Assembly (NCBI RefSeq): GCF_002157355.1
Contig: NZ_LYMK01000001.1
Location: 1-64,000 of the forward strand
DNA from: Variovorax sp. JS1663
GTDB lineage: Bacteria > Pseudomonadota > Gammaproteobacteria > Burkholderiales > Burkholderiaceae_C
Reading direction: 5' to 3'
DNA length: 64,000 nucleotides
The notes below the pieces were generated by a model that was not told the DNA's origin, did not search any database, and saw only the letters and a list, made by a program, of their open reading frames with translations. Numbering within the stretch: the stretch's first letter is position 1; the number at the start of each line of letters is the position of its first letter. Position numbers and translations under genes: made by a program. This document shows positions 8,277 to 18,547 of this stretch, piece after piece.

Positions 8277-9758
8277 TCAGCCCAGCTTCGCCTTCAGCAG
8301 CGCATTCACCTGCGCCGGGTTGGCCTTGCCCTGGCTGGCCTTCATGACCTGGCCGACCAGCGCGTTGAAGGCCTTGTCCTTGCCGGCGCGGTATTCGTCG
8401 ATGTTCTTCTGGTTGGCGGCCAGCACCGTGTCGACGATCTTCTCCAGCGCGCCGGTGTCGCTCATCTGCTTCAGGCCCTTGGCTTCGATGAGCTGGTCGA
8501 CGTCCTGGCCTTCGCCGGTCCACAGTGCCTCGAAGACCTGGCGAGCGGCGTTGTTGGAGACGGTGCCGTCGCCGATGCGCTGGATCAGGGCCGCGAGCTG
8601 GGCGGCCGAGACCGGCGCCTGCGTGATGTCGATGTCCTGCAGGTTGAGCCGGCGCGCGATCTCGCCGGTGATCCAGTTGCTCGCCAGCTTGGGCGCGGCG
8701 CCGGCGGCCACGGCATCGTCGAAGTAGCGGGCCAGGGCCGGGCTCTGCGTGAGCTGCGCTGCGTCGTAGGCCGACAGGCCGTGCTCGCGCCCGTAACGCT
8801 CGGCCATCGCGCGCGGCAGCTCGGGCATGTCGTTGCGCACCCGCTCGATCCACTCCGGCGCGATCGCCAGCGGCGGCAGGTCAGGATCGGGGAAGTAGCG
8901 GTAGTCGGCCGCATCCTCCTTGGTGCGCATGGCGCGGGTCTCGCCGGTCTCGGGGTCGAACAGCACGGTGGCCTGCTGGATCGCACGGCCGTCCTCCAGC
9001 TCGCCGATCTGCCAGCGGATCTCGTAGTCGATCGCCTGCTGCATGAACTTGAAGCTGTTGAGGTTCTTGATCTCGCGCCGCGTGCCCAGCGGCTGGCCGG
9101 GCCTGCGCACCGAGACGTTGGCGTCGCATCGGAAGCTGCCTTCCTGCATGTTGCCGTCGCAGATGCCGATCCAGGTCACGATCTTGTGCAGCTCGCGGGC
9201 GTAGGCCACGGCCTCGGCGGTGGAGCGCATGTCGGGCTCGGTCACGATCTCCAGCAGGGGCGTGCCGGCGCGGTTCAGGTCGATGCCCGACTGGCCGACG
9301 AAGTCCTCGTGCAGCGACTTGCCGGCATCTTCCTCGAGGTGGGCACGCACCAGGCGCACGGTTTTCTGCTCGTCGCCGAGGAAGAAGCTGACCGAGCCGC
9401 CCTGCACCACCGGGATCTCGTACTGGCTGATCTGGTAGCCCTTGGGCAGGTCGGGGTAGAAGTAGTTCTTGCGCGCGAACACGCTGCGCGGCGCGATGTG
9501 CGAGCCCAGCGCCAGGCCGAGCTTGATGGCGCGCTCGACCGCGCCCTTGTTCATCACCGGCAGGGTGCCCGGCAGCGCCAGGTCCACGGCGCAGGCCTGG
9601 GTGTTGGGCTCGGCGCCGAAGGCGGTGGAGGCGCGGCTGAAGATCTTGCTCGCGGTGGAGAGCTGGGCATGGGTCTCGAAGCCGATGATGACTTCGTAGC
9701 CCTGCACCAGCGGGCCGGTGGGGCGGCCTTCCTGCATCTGTTCGAAACTGCTGCTCAT
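8277..9758 (-). CDS. gatB: Asp-tRNA(Asn)/Glu-tRNA(Gln) amidotransferase subunit B
   Basis: A 493-residue subunit of the GatCAB complex, which converts misacylated Glu-tRNA(Gln) (and Asp-tRNA(Asn)) to Gln- or Asn-tRNA. GatB carries the kinase/transamidation and tRNA-binding parts. Diagnostic segments are [13 protein letters not shown] near residue 20, [19 protein letters not shown], the [19 protein letters not shown] segment, and a C-terminal YqeY-type helical domain from about residue 340. The ATG at 9758 follows the gatA stop as TGAGATG with AGGGA upstream, so the genes are coupled. An upstream in-frame extension overlapping gatA is rejected. Confidence 0.96.
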   Translation of the reverse strand: MSSSFEQMQEGRPTGPLVQGYEVIIGFETHAQLSTASKIFSRASTAFGAEPNTQACAVDLALPGTLPVMNKGAVERAIKLGLALGSHIAPRSVFARKNYFYPDLPKGYQISQYEIPVVQGGSVSFFLGDEQKTVRLVRAHLEEDAGKSLHEDFVGQSGIDLNRAGTPLLEIVTEPDMRSTAEAVAYARELHKIVTWIGICDGNMQEGSFRCDANVSVRRPGQPLGTRREIKNLNSFKFMQQAIDYEIRWQIGELEDGRAIQQATVLFDPETGETRAMRTKEDAADYRYFPDPDLPPLAIAPEWIERVRNDMPELPRAMAERYGREHGLSAYDAAQLTQSPALARYFDDAVAAGAAPKLASNWITGEIARRLNLQDIDITQAPVSAAQLAALIQRIGDGTVSNNAARQVFEALWTGEGQDVDQLIEAKGLKQMSDTGALEKIVDTVLAANQKNIDEYRAGKDKAFNALVGQVMKASQGKANPAQVNALLKAKLG

Positions 9759-9759
9759 C

Positions 9760-11250
9760 TCAGTATCCCTGGGGGGCACGCTGGTGCCAATCGGTGGCCT
9801 GCTGGAAGCGGTGCGCCGCATTCAGCAGCTTCGCCTCGCTGAAGTAGTTGCCGATCAGCTGCAGGCCCACGGGCATGCCGGCGTCGAAGCCCGCCGGCAC
9901 GCTCATGCCGGGCAGGCCGGCCAGGGAGCCGGGCAGCGTGAAGATGTCGGCGAGGTAGTCCGCCACCGGGTCGCCGCCGTGCTCGCCCAGCTTCCATGCC
10001 ACCGTCGGGGCCGCGGGGCCGGCGATCAGGTCGCAGTGCGCGAAGGCCTGCCGGAAGTCGTCGGCGATCATGCGCCGCACCTTCTGCGCCTGCAGGTAGT
10101 AGGCGTCGTAGTAGCCGTGCGAGAGCACGTAGGTGCCGATCATGATGCGGCGCTTGACCTCGTCGCCGAAGCCTTCCTCCCGGGTCTTGGCGTACATGTC
10201 AGCCAGATCGCGGTAGTTCTTCGCACGATGGCCGAACTTGACGCCGTCGAAGCGGCTCAGGTTCGAACTCGACTCGGCCGCGGCGATGATGTAGTAGACG
10301 GGGATCGAGAGCTCGGTGCGCGGCAGCGTCACCTCGACGCGCTGGGCGCCCAGCTTCTCGTATTCGGCCAGCGCGGCGTCGATGGCGGCGCGCACGCCGG
10401 GGGCCACGCCATCGCCGAGGAATTCGCGCGGCACGCCGATGCGCAAGCCTTCGAGCGAATCGCCCAGGGTGCGCGAGAAATCCTCGGCCGGGCGGTCCAG
10501 CGAGGTCGAATCGCGTTCGGGGTCGGGGCCGCACAGGGCCGACAGCATCAGTGCGCAGTCCTCGGCCGAGCGGGCGAAGGGGCCGGCCTGGTCCAGGCTG
10601 GAGGCGAAAGCCACCATGCCGTAGCGCGAGGCGCGGCCGTACGTGGGCTTGATGCCGGTGACGCCGCAGAAGGAGGCCGGCTGGCGGATCGAGCCGCCGG
10701 TGTCGGTGCCGGTGGCGGCCGGCACCAGGCGCGCGGCCACGGCGACGGCGCTGCCGCCGGAGGAGCCGCCGGGAATGCGGTCGCGGTCCCAGGGGTTGCG
10801 CACCGGCACCGCATGGTCGAAGCCGATAGCGGGCACGGCCACGTTCTCGTTGGAGGAACCCATCGCGAACTCGTCGCAGCTGAGCTTGCCCAGCGTCACG
10901 GTGCCGGCCTCGGCCAGCTTGCGCACCACGGTCGCGTCGAAGGGCGAGCGGTAGCCGGCCAGGATGCGGGAGCCGGCGGTGGTCGGCAGGTCTGCGGTGA
11001 CGAAGATGTCCTTGTGCGCGATCGGCACGCCGGCCAGGGCCCGGCCGGTGCCGGCGGCGATCTGCGCATCGGCAGCCCGGGCCTGGGACAGGGCGAAGTC
11101 CTCGTCCAGGGCCACGAAGGCGCCGAGGTCCTGGTGTTGCTTGATGCGCCCCAGCTGGTGCTGCGCGGCCTCCACGGCCGAGACCTTGCGTTCGCGCAGG
11201 GCGCCCGCCAGCTCGGCGACGCCCATCTGATGCAGATCCCGCGTGCTCAT
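9760..11250 (-). CDS. gatA: Asp-tRNA(Asn)/Glu-tRNA(Gln) amidotransferase subunit A
   Basis: A 496-residue glutaminase subunit of GatCAB. It has the amidase signature [20 protein letters not shown] followed by [14 protein letters not shown]. The Ser-cisSer-Lys triad is readable as Lys80 (PIAHKD), Ser163 and nucleophile Ser187. Ammonia released from glutamine is channelled to GatB. Its ATG overlaps the gatC stop as ATGA and its stop lies one base before gatB, so gatC-gatA-gatB is a tightly coupled operon on the minus strand. Confidence 0.97.
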   Translation of the reverse strand: MSTRDLHQMGVAELAGALRERKVSAVEAAQHQLGRIKQHQDLGAFVALDEDFALSQARAADAQIAAGTGRALAGVPIAHKDIFVTADLPTTAGSRILAGYRSPFDATVVRKLAEAGTVTLGKLSCDEFAMGSSNENVAVPAIGFDHAVPVRNPWDRDRIPGGSSGGSAVAVAARLVPAATGTDTGGSIRQPASFCGVTGIKPTYGRASRYGMVAFASSLDQAGPFARSAEDCALMLSALCGPDPERDSTSLDRPAEDFSRTLGDSLEGLRIGVPREFLGDGVAPGVRAAIDAALAEYEKLGAQRVEVTLPRTELSIPVYYIIAAAESSSNLSRFDGVKFGHRAKNYRDLADMYAKTREEGFGDEVKRRIMIGTYVLSHGYYDAYYLQAQKVRRMIADDFRQAFAHCDLIAGPAAPTVAWKLGEHGGDPVADYLADIFTLPGSLAGLPGMSVPAGFDAGMPVGLQLIGNYFSEAKLLNAAHRFQQATDWHQRAPQGY

Positions 11251-11546
11251 TCGATCACCTTCGGCACCAGGAACAGCCCGCCCTCGACCGCCGGGGCGCT
11301 GCGCTGGTTGAGCTCACGCCGGTTCGGCTCGCTGGCCACGTCCTCGGCCAGTCGGAGCGTGACGTCCTCGAAGGCAGCGACCGGATGCGCGAGCGGCTCG
11401 ACGCCGGTGGTGTCGACCGCGCGCATGCGCTCGACCAGTTCGAAGAAGCCGTTGATCTGGCCGAGCATACGCTCGCTCTCGTCGGGCGCGAGCTCGAGCC
11501 TGGCGAGCGATGCGATGCGCGCGATATCTGTGGAGGTGAGGGACAT
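11247..11546 (-). CDS. gatC: Asp-tRNA(Asn)/Glu-tRNA(Gln) amidotransferase subunit C
   Basis: A 99-residue subunit that wraps around GatA and stabilises the GatAB complex. It shows the family start [19 protein letters not shown], the [19 protein letters not shown] segment, the VEPLAHP motif and the C-terminal FLVPKVIE. The ATG complement is at 11544-11546; the frame remains open far upstream but that part is antisense to mreB. It is the first gene of gatCAB and is divergent from mreB, with 237 bases between. Confidence 0.95.
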   Translation of the reverse strand: MSLTSTDIARIASLARLELAPDESERMLGQINGFFELVERMRAVDTTGVEPLAHPVAAFEDVTLRLAEDVASEPNRRELNQRSAPAVEGGLFLVPKVIE

Positions 11547-12827
<1,281 letters not shown>

Positions 12828-12843
12828 TGCACCCTTTGCATAT

Positions 12844-12877
12844 CCGGCCGGCCCGTGTCAGCATCGGCCGGCTTTTT
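12844..12877 (+). terminator. Attenuating terminator between mreB and mreC
   Basis: CCGGCCG at 12844-12850 pairs with CGGCCGG at 12865-12871 and is followed by CTTTTTC. The 14-base loop is long, so this is probably a partial terminator that lets some transcription continue into mreC 30 bases further on. This fits the higher need for MreB than for MreC or MreD. Confidence 0.6.
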
Positions 12878-12907
12878 CATATCTAGCTAGAACGCGCCGC
12901 TCACACC

Positions 12908-13915
12908 ATGCCCCTGGGCACGCTGGACCGTACCGCGCCGCCCCTGTTCAACCAGGGACCTTCGGCGCTCAGCAAGCTGATCTTCTTCAGCGCGCTGGCG
13001 CTGTTCCTGATGGTGGCGGACGCCCGCTTCAACATCGTGCAGCCGCTGCGCGCCGGCATCGGGGCGGTGCTCTATCCGATCCAGTGGCTGGCGCTCAAGC
13101 CGGTGCAGCTGGCCATGGGCGGGGGACGCTACCTGGAGGACCTGCAGACCGCGCAGACCAAGGAGGCGGAGGCGCGCAAGGCACTGGCCCTCCAATCCGA
13201 GCGTGCCAGCCAGGCCGACACCCTGGCGCAGGAGAACGCGCGCCTGCGCTCCCTCCTGGAGCTGCGCCAGACCACGCAGACGCCCGGCCGCGCGGCCGAG
13301 GTGCTGTACGACGCGGCCGATCCCTACACCCGCAAGCTGGTGATCGACCAGGGGCTCACCAACGGCATCGCGCCCGGCTCGCCGGTGATCGACGAGCACG
13401 GGGTGGTGGGCCAGGTCACGCAGGTCCAGCCCTTCACCAGCGAGATCACGCTGGTGATCGACCGTGACCTGTCGATCCCGGTGCAGAACGTGCGCACGGG
13501 TGCCCGCAGCGTGGCTTTCGGCGACGCCAGCGCGCACGGCGGCGGGCTGGAACTGCGCTTCACCGCCGCCAACGCGGACGTGCAGGAGGGCGACCTGCTC
13601 ACCACCAGCGGGGTCGATGGCGTTTATCCGCCGGGCCTGCCGGTGGCGAAGATCGACCGCATCGACCGGCGCGCCGATTCGGCCTTCGCCCGTATCCACT
13701 GCGCGCCGATGGCCCATGTGACGGCCGCGCGCTACGTGCTGGTGCTCGCGCCGGTCGGGGGGCAGGCGCCCAAGCCCGCGCCGGCGTCTGCTGCGGACGC
13801 GACGCCGTCGAAGAAGAAAGGCGACAAGGCCAAGGGCGACAAGCCCGCGAAGGCTGACGCCAAGGCCGACAAGCCGGCAAAGGCTGAAACCAAGAAGGAA
13901 GGCCGCACCCCATGA
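12908..13915 (+). CDS. mreC: Rod shape-determining protein MreC
   Basis: A 335-residue bitopic inner-membrane protein linking MreB to the periplasmic wall machinery. It has one transmembrane helix (about residues 24-40), a periplasmic coiled coil (about 75-120, QTAQTKEAEARKALALQSER then AQENARLRSLLELRQT) and the two-barrel MreC core with DPYTRKLVIDQGLTNGI and the late TSGVDGVYPPGLPVAKI. Beyond the core is an unusual tail of about 55 residues made mostly of Lys, Ala, Asp and Pro, of low complexity and likely disordered. The stop overlaps mreD as ATGA. Confidence 0.94.
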   Translation: MPLGTLDRTAPPLFNQGPSALSKLIFFSALALFLMVADARFNIVQPLRAGIGAVLYPIQWLALKPVQLAMGGGRYLEDLQTAQTKEAEARKALALQSERASQADTLAQENARLRSLLELRQTTQTPGRAAEVLYDAADPYTRKLVIDQGLTNGIAPGSPVIDEHGVVGQVTQVQPFTSEITLVIDRDLSIPVQNVRTGARSVAFGDASAHGGGLELRFTAANADVQEGDLLTTSGVDGVYPPGLPVAKIDRIDRRADSAFARIHCAPMAHVTAARYVLVLAPVGGQAPKPAPASAADATPSKKKGDKAKGDKPAKADAKADKPAKAETKKEGRTP

Positions 13916-14433
13916 TCATGCGCCCCGGCCACCAGCAGCTGCTGCTGCCCGTCAACCCCTTCTTCCTGTGGGCCAGCCTGATTGTCGCGCTGCTGCTCAA
14001 CATGGTGCCGCTGGGCCGGGCCGCCTGGCTGCCCGACCTGCTGGCGCTGGCGATCGTGTTCTGGAGCGTGCATCAGCCGGCGCGCATCGGCATCGGCGCG
14101 GCCTTCGTGTTCGGCCTGCTGATGGACGTGCACCAGACGGCGCTGCTGGGCCAGCATGCGCTGTCCTACACCACGCTGGGCTTCTTCGCGATCATGATCC
14201 ACCGGCGGCTGCTCTGGTATCCGCTCATCTCGCAGGCGCTGCAGGTGCTTCCGCTGTTCGCGATCTCGCACCTGATCGAGGTGGCGATCCGCCTGATGGG
14301 CGGCGGCATCTTCCCCGGCTGGGACTTCCTCATCTCGCCCGCCATCGAGGCCGCCCTCTGGCCGCTGGCGAGCCTGCTTCTGCTGGCGCCGCAGCGGCGC
14401 GCACCCGAACCCGATGCCAACCGCCCGCTGTAA
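13912..14433 (+). CDS. mreD: Rod shape-determining protein MreD
   Basis: A 173-residue polytopic inner-membrane protein with about five hydrophobic helices, the third partner of the MreBCD complex. Family features are the N-terminal LLPVNPFFLWASLIVALLLN, the WLPDLLALAIVFWSVHQP stretch and the GLLMDVHQTALLGQHALSYT segment. It starts with an ATGA overlap on mreC, so translation is coupled. A 66-base gap with a small hairpin (ACAGC/GCTGT at about 14433-14446) and CTTTTTC separates it from mrdA. Confidence 0.92.
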   Translation: MIMRPGHQQLLLPVNPFFLWASLIVALLLNMVPLGRAAWLPDLLALAIVFWSVHQPARIGIGAAFVFGLLMDVHQTALLGQHALSYTTLGFFAIMIHRRLLWYPLISQALQVLPLFAISHLIEVAIRLMGGGIFPGWDFLISPAIEAALWPLASLLLLAPQRRAPEPDANRPL

Positions 14434-14499
14434 CAGCCTTCGCTGTGGCTTTTTCGGCTTGTCCGGCCCGCGCGGGCGGCGTAGGCTTGCGCGCGCCTC

Positions 14500-16464
14500 A
14501 TGACCGAACTGCGCAACATCGCCGCCGACCTCGCCCGCTTCAGGCGCCGCGTGATCGTGATCGGCCTGGTGGTCCTGGTCGCCTTCAGCCTGTTGTGCGC
14601 GCGGCTCTTCTTTCTCCAGGTGGTGCGCCACGAAGACCTGGCGGAGCAGGCCGAGAGCAACCGCACGGCGGTGGTGCCGGTGGTGCCCAACCGCGGCTTG
14701 ATCCTCGACCGCAACGGCATCGTGCTGGCCTCCAACTACTCGGCCTACACGCTGGAGATCACCCCCTCCAAGGTCGGCAGCCTGGAAGACACCATCGACA
14801 GCCTGGGCGAGGTGCTGGAAATCTCGCAGCGCGACCGCCGCCGCTTCAAGCGCCTGCGCGAGGACTCGCGCAGCTTCGACTCCATCCCGATCCGCACCCG
14901 CCTGAGCGACGAGGAGGTCGCCCGCTTCGCGGCCCAGCGGTACCGCTTCCCCGGTGTCGAGATCAAGGCGCGCCTGTTCCGCAACTACCCCAACGGCGAA
15001 CTCGCCGCGCACGTGCTGGGCTACATCGGCCGCATCAACCAGCGCGAGAAGGCCGCGATGGAGGACTGGAGCGAGGAAGACCAGGCCAACTACAAGGGCA
15101 CCGACTACATCGGCAAGCTGGGCGTCGAGCAGAGTTATGAGAAGACCCTGCACGGCCACACCGGCGTCGAGCAGATGGAGACCTCCGCCGGCGGCCGTGC
15201 CGTGCGCCGCCTCGGCAGCCACCCGGCCACGCCGGGCAACACGGTCATGCTCTCACTGGACATCAAGCTGCAGAAGCTGGTGGAGGACATGTTCGGCGAG
15301 CGCCGCGGCGCACTGGTGGCCGTCGATCCCACCACCGGCGAGATCCTGGCCTTCGTCTCCAAGCCCACCTTCGACCCGAACCTGTTCGTCGAGGGCATCG
15401 ACAGCGAGAGCTGGCAGGCGCTCAACGAGTCCATCGACAAGCCGCTGCTGAACCGCGCGCTGCGGGGGACCTACCCGCCGGGCTCCACCTACAAGCCCTT
15501 CATGGCCCTGGCCGCGCTGCAGCTGGGCAAGCGCGCGCCCAGCGTGGTGGTCAACGATCCCGGCTTCTATACCTTCGGCGGCCATACCTTCCGCAGCCAC
15601 GAGGGCGGCCTGGGTGGCGTGGACATGCACCGCGCGATCCAGATGTCGAGCAACACGTACTTCTATTCGCTCGCCGTCGAAATGGGTGTGGACACCATCC
15701 ACGACTTCATGAAGCCCCTGGGCTTCGGCCAGATCACCGGCATCGACCTCCAGGGCGAGGTGCGCGGCCTGTTGCCCAGCACCACCTGGAAGCGCGAAGC
15801 CTACAAGCGCCCCGAGATGAAGAAATGGTTCCCGGGCGAGACCGTCTCCCTGGGCATCGGTCAGGGCTACAACAACTTCACCATGCTGCAACTGGCGGTG
15901 GCCGAGGGGATTCTGGCCAACGGCGGCATCAAGTACCGTCCGCACCTCGTCAAGGCCGTCAAGGACACGGTGACTGGCCAGGTGACCGAGGTCGTGCAGC
16001 CGCCGGGCGAGAACCTGGGCTATCAGCCCAAGCACGTGGACCTGGTGCGCAATGCGCTGGTGGCCGTGAACAAAGGCGGCACCGGCACCCGGGTATTCGC
16101 CGGCGCGCCGTACACGTCGGCCGGCAAGACCGGCACCGCCCAGGCCGTCGCCTGGGGCCAGGGCAAGTACAACGCCAAGGCGCTGGAGGAGCACCAGCGC
16201 GACCACTCGCTGTTCGCGGCCTTCGCGCCGGCCGAGGCGCCGAAGATCGCGATTGCCGTGATCGTCGAGAACGCCGGCTTCGGCGCGGCCGCGGCAGCGC
16301 CCATCGTGCGCCGGGTGTTCGACTATTGGCTGGCGAACCAGTACCCCAACGAACAGGACCTGGCGGCCGTGCAGGCCGGCAAGGCTGGGGCGCCCATGGG
16401 CAAGCCGCGGGTCGCCAGCGAGATGGGCTGGCCGATCGTCAGCGGCGCCGCGACGGCGCCCTGA
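14500..16464 (+). CDS. mrdA: Penicillin-binding protein 2 (elongasome transpeptidase)
   Basis: A 654-residue class B PBP that cross-links peptidoglycan for cell elongation with RodA and MreBCD. One N-terminal transmembrane helix (about residues 18-38) precedes the dimerisation domain (VVPNRGLILDRNGIVLASN) and the transpeptidase domain. The catalytic motifs are Ser329-Thr-Tyr-Lys332, Ser383-Ser-Asn385 and Lys543-Thr-Gly. It follows mreD in the shape operon. rodA (mrdB), commonly the next gene, is absent; the next gene on this strand starts more than 2 kb away and is unrelated. Confidence 0.95.
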   Translation: MTELRNIAADLARFRRRVIVIGLVVLVAFSLLCARLFFLQVVRHEDLAEQAESNRTAVVPVVPNRGLILDRNGIVLASNYSAYTLEITPSKVGSLEDTIDSLGEVLEISQRDRRRFKRLREDSRSFDSIPIRTRLSDEEVARFAAQRYRFPGVEIKARLFRNYPNGELAAHVLGYIGRINQREKAAMEDWSEEDQANYKGTDYIGKLGVEQSYEKTLHGHTGVEQMETSAGGRAVRRLGSHPATPGNTVMLSLDIKLQKLVEDMFGERRGALVAVDPTTGEILAFVSKPTFDPNLFVEGIDSESWQALNESIDKPLLNRALRGTYPPGSTYKPFMALAALQLGKRAPSVVVNDPGFYTFGGHTFRSHEGGLGGVDMHRAIQMSSNTYFYSLAVEMGVDTIHDFMKPLGFGQITGIDLQGEVRGLLPSTTWKREAYKRPEMKKWFPGETVSLGIGQGYNNFTMLQLAVAEGILANGGIKYRPHLVKAVKDTVTGQVTEVVQPPGENLGYQPKHVDLVRNALVAVNKGGTGTRVFAGAPYTSAGKTGTAQAVAWGQGKYNAKALEEHQRDHSLFAAFAPAEAPKIAIAVIVENAGFGAAAAAPIVRRVFDYWLANQYPNEQDLAAVQAGKAGAPMGKPRVASEMGWPIVSGAATAP

Positions 16465-16507
16465 GGCAGCGCCCCATCCGGGGGCACTTGCCCGGAAGAC
16501 GGGGGGC

Positions 16508-16536
16508 AAAAAAAAAAGCGCCGACCAGCGGCGCTT
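16508..16536 (-). terminator. Intrinsic terminator for the minus-strand GMC oxidoreductase transcript
   Basis: AAGCGCCG at 16516-16523 and CGGCGCTT at 16529-16536 form a perfect 8-bp stem with loop ACCAG. Ten A residues at 16508-16517 become a U-run on the minus strand, so the signal works for leftward transcription from the gene ending at 16726. On the plus strand there is no T-run (TTGATTC), so mrdA termination here would be weak. Confidence 0.8.
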
Positions 16537-16725
16537 GATTCAAAAAAACGGCATCTCGTGCGGATGCCTCGTGTCTTGTCTGTTCTGGTTCTTCGAGATG
16601 TCTCCTCGGTCCCCCGCGCTGCGGGCAGGCCCGTTTGCGAGTGGCGAGACTTTAGGCGGATGCACCGTGCCAGTGCATCGGGGATTACCCGCCACTTGCA
16701 ACAAGCGGAAACAAGATGACGCCAC

Positions 16726-18357
16726 TCAGGCGCCTGCCGCCTCGCGAATCCAGCCGGCCGCCTTCTCCGCCATCATCAAGGTCGGGCTGTTGGTGTTGCC
16801 GCTGGTGATGGTCGGCATGGCGCCGGCATCGACCACGCGCAGCCCGGTGATGCCGCGCACCCGCAGGCGCGCATCGAGCACGGCCGTCGGATCGCCGTCG
16901 GCACCCATCCGCGTGGTGCCCACCGGGTGGAAGATGGTCGTGGCGATGTCGCCGGCCAGGCGCGCCAGTTCCTCGTCGCTCTGGTACTGCGGGCCGGGCT
17001 TCCATTCCTCGGGCGCGTACTTCGCGAGCGCGGGCTGGGCCGCGATGCGGCGCGTCACCCGCAGCGAGTCGGCCGCCACCTTGCGGTCTTCCTCGGTGCT
17101 CAGGTAGCAGGGCGCGATCGCCGGCGCGTCCGTGAAGCGGTGGCTCTTGATGTGCACCGTGCCGCGGCTGGTCGGGTTCAGGTTGCACACGCTGGCGGTG
17201 AAGGCCGGGAAGCTGTGCAGCGGCTCGCCGAAGGCGTCGAGCGAGAGCGGCTGCACGTGGTATTCGAGGTTGGGCCAGTCACGCTCGGGCGAACTGCGCG
17301 TGAAGGCGCCGAGCTGCGAGGGCGCCATGCTCATGGGGCCGCTGCGCTTGAGCAGGTACTCCAGGCCGATCCGCGCCTTGCCGAAGGAAGACGCGGCCAG
17401 CACGTTCAGCGTGGGCGCGTCCTTGATCTTGAAGACCGCGCGGATCTGCAGGTGGTCCTGCAGGTTGGCGCCGACCCCCGGCGCGTCCAGCAGCACGTCG
17501 ATGCCGTGGCGGCGCAGCAGCTCGGCCGGGCCGATGCCCGAGAGCTGCAGGATCTGCGGCGAGCCGATGCTGCCGGCGCACAGGATCACCTCGCGCGTCG
17601 CGTGCGCGACCACCATCTCGTGGCCGTCCCACACCTGCACGCCGTTGCAGTGCCGCCGCCCGTCCGGGGCGGTGTCGAGCAGCAGGCGCGACACCTGCGC
17701 GCCCGTCCACAGCTCGAAGTTGGGCCGGCCGTAGCAGGTGGGCCGCAGGAAGGCCTTGGCGGTGTTCCAGCGCCAGCCGTTCTTCTGGTTGACCTGGAAG
17801 TAGCCCACGCCCTCGTTGCTGCCGCGGTTGAAGTCCGTCGAATGCGGGATGCCGGCCTGCTGCGCGGCCTGGGCGAAGGCGTCGAGGATGTCCCAGCGCA
17901 GGCGCTGCTTCTCCACCCGCCATTCGCCGCCGGCGCCGTGCAGCTCGTCGGCGCCCAGGTAGTAGTCCTCGTGCTGCTTGAAGGCGGGCAGCACGTTCTC
18001 CCAGCGCCAGGTGTCGTCGCCGGTCATCGCGGCCCACTGGTCGTAGTCGCGCGACTGGCCGCGCATGTAGATCATGCCGTTGATGGAGGAGGAGCCGCCC
18101 AGCGTCTTGCCGCGGGGGTAGCGCAGCGTACGGCCGTTGAGGCCGGCGTCGGGCTCGGTCGTGTAGAGCCAGTCGGTGCGCGGGTTGCCGATGCAGTAGA
18201 GGTAGCCCACCGGGATGTGGATCCAGTGGTAGTCGTCCTTTCGGCCGGCCTCGATCAGCAGCACGCGGCGATTCCTGTCGGCGCTCAGGCGGTTGGCGAT
18301 CAGTGCCCCGGCGGTGCCGGCGCCGACGATGACGTAGTCGAAGGTGGTGTCGCTCAT
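16726..18357 (-). CDS. GMC family oxidoreductase (choline dehydrogenase-like)
   Basis: A 543-residue FAD-dependent alcohol oxidoreductase. The N-terminal FAD motif DYVIVGAGTAGALIANRLS is followed by the GMC signature RYPRGKTLGGSSSINGMIYM near residue 85, the second signature EVILCAGSIGSPQILQLSGI near 265, and the C-terminal GTTRMGADGDPTAVLDARLR and VVDAGAMPTITSGNTNSPTL, which carries the active-site region. Many such enzymes oxidise choline, aliphatic or aromatic alcohols; no betaine genes are nearby, so the substrate is open. The ATG at 18357 begins MSDTTFDYVIVGAG; open frame upstream is Arg-rich and rejected. It is divergent from the MCE transport operon. Confidence 0.88.
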   Translation of the reverse strand: MSDTTFDYVIVGAGTAGALIANRLSADRNRRVLLIEAGRKDDYHWIHIPVGYLYCIGNPRTDWLYTTEPDAGLNGRTLRYPRGKTLGGSSSINGMIYMRGQSRDYDQWAAMTGDDTWRWENVLPAFKQHEDYYLGADELHGAGGEWRVEKQRLRWDILDAFAQAAQQAGIPHSTDFNRGSNEGVGYFQVNQKNGWRWNTAKAFLRPTCYGRPNFELWTGAQVSRLLLDTAPDGRRHCNGVQVWDGHEMVVAHATREVILCAGSIGSPQILQLSGIGPAELLRRHGIDVLLDAPGVGANLQDHLQIRAVFKIKDAPTLNVLAASSFGKARIGLEYLLKRSGPMSMAPSQLGAFTRSSPERDWPNLEYHVQPLSLDAFGEPLHSFPAFTASVCNLNPTSRGTVHIKSHRFTDAPAIAPCYLSTEEDRKVAADSLRVTRRIAAQPALAKYAPEEWKPGPQYQSDEELARLAGDIATTIFHPVGTTRMGADGDPTAVLDARLRVRGITGLRVVDAGAMPTITSGNTNSPTLMMAEKAAGWIREAAGA

Positions 18358-18547
18358 GCGTGTCTGGTCTCTCGCTCCTTGTACGCGGGCCGGCCGCAGC
18401 CGAGCCCGGCGCCGGGCAGGCCATTGTGTGGCAAAGGTCCGCCGATTGCGCGACCGCCTACGCCGGCGGGCGGCGATCCGGCCTTGGACTGTCAAGCGCC
18501 CCGGTTACGATGTCGCGATCTCCGCCTTGCAGCCGCACCCACCCTCC

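Noticed and set aside
14433..14457. Small hairpin and CTTTTTC between mreD and mrdA as a terminator
   Set aside because: Only five base pairs with a gap before the T-run. mrdA belongs to the same shape operon, so strong termination is unlikely.
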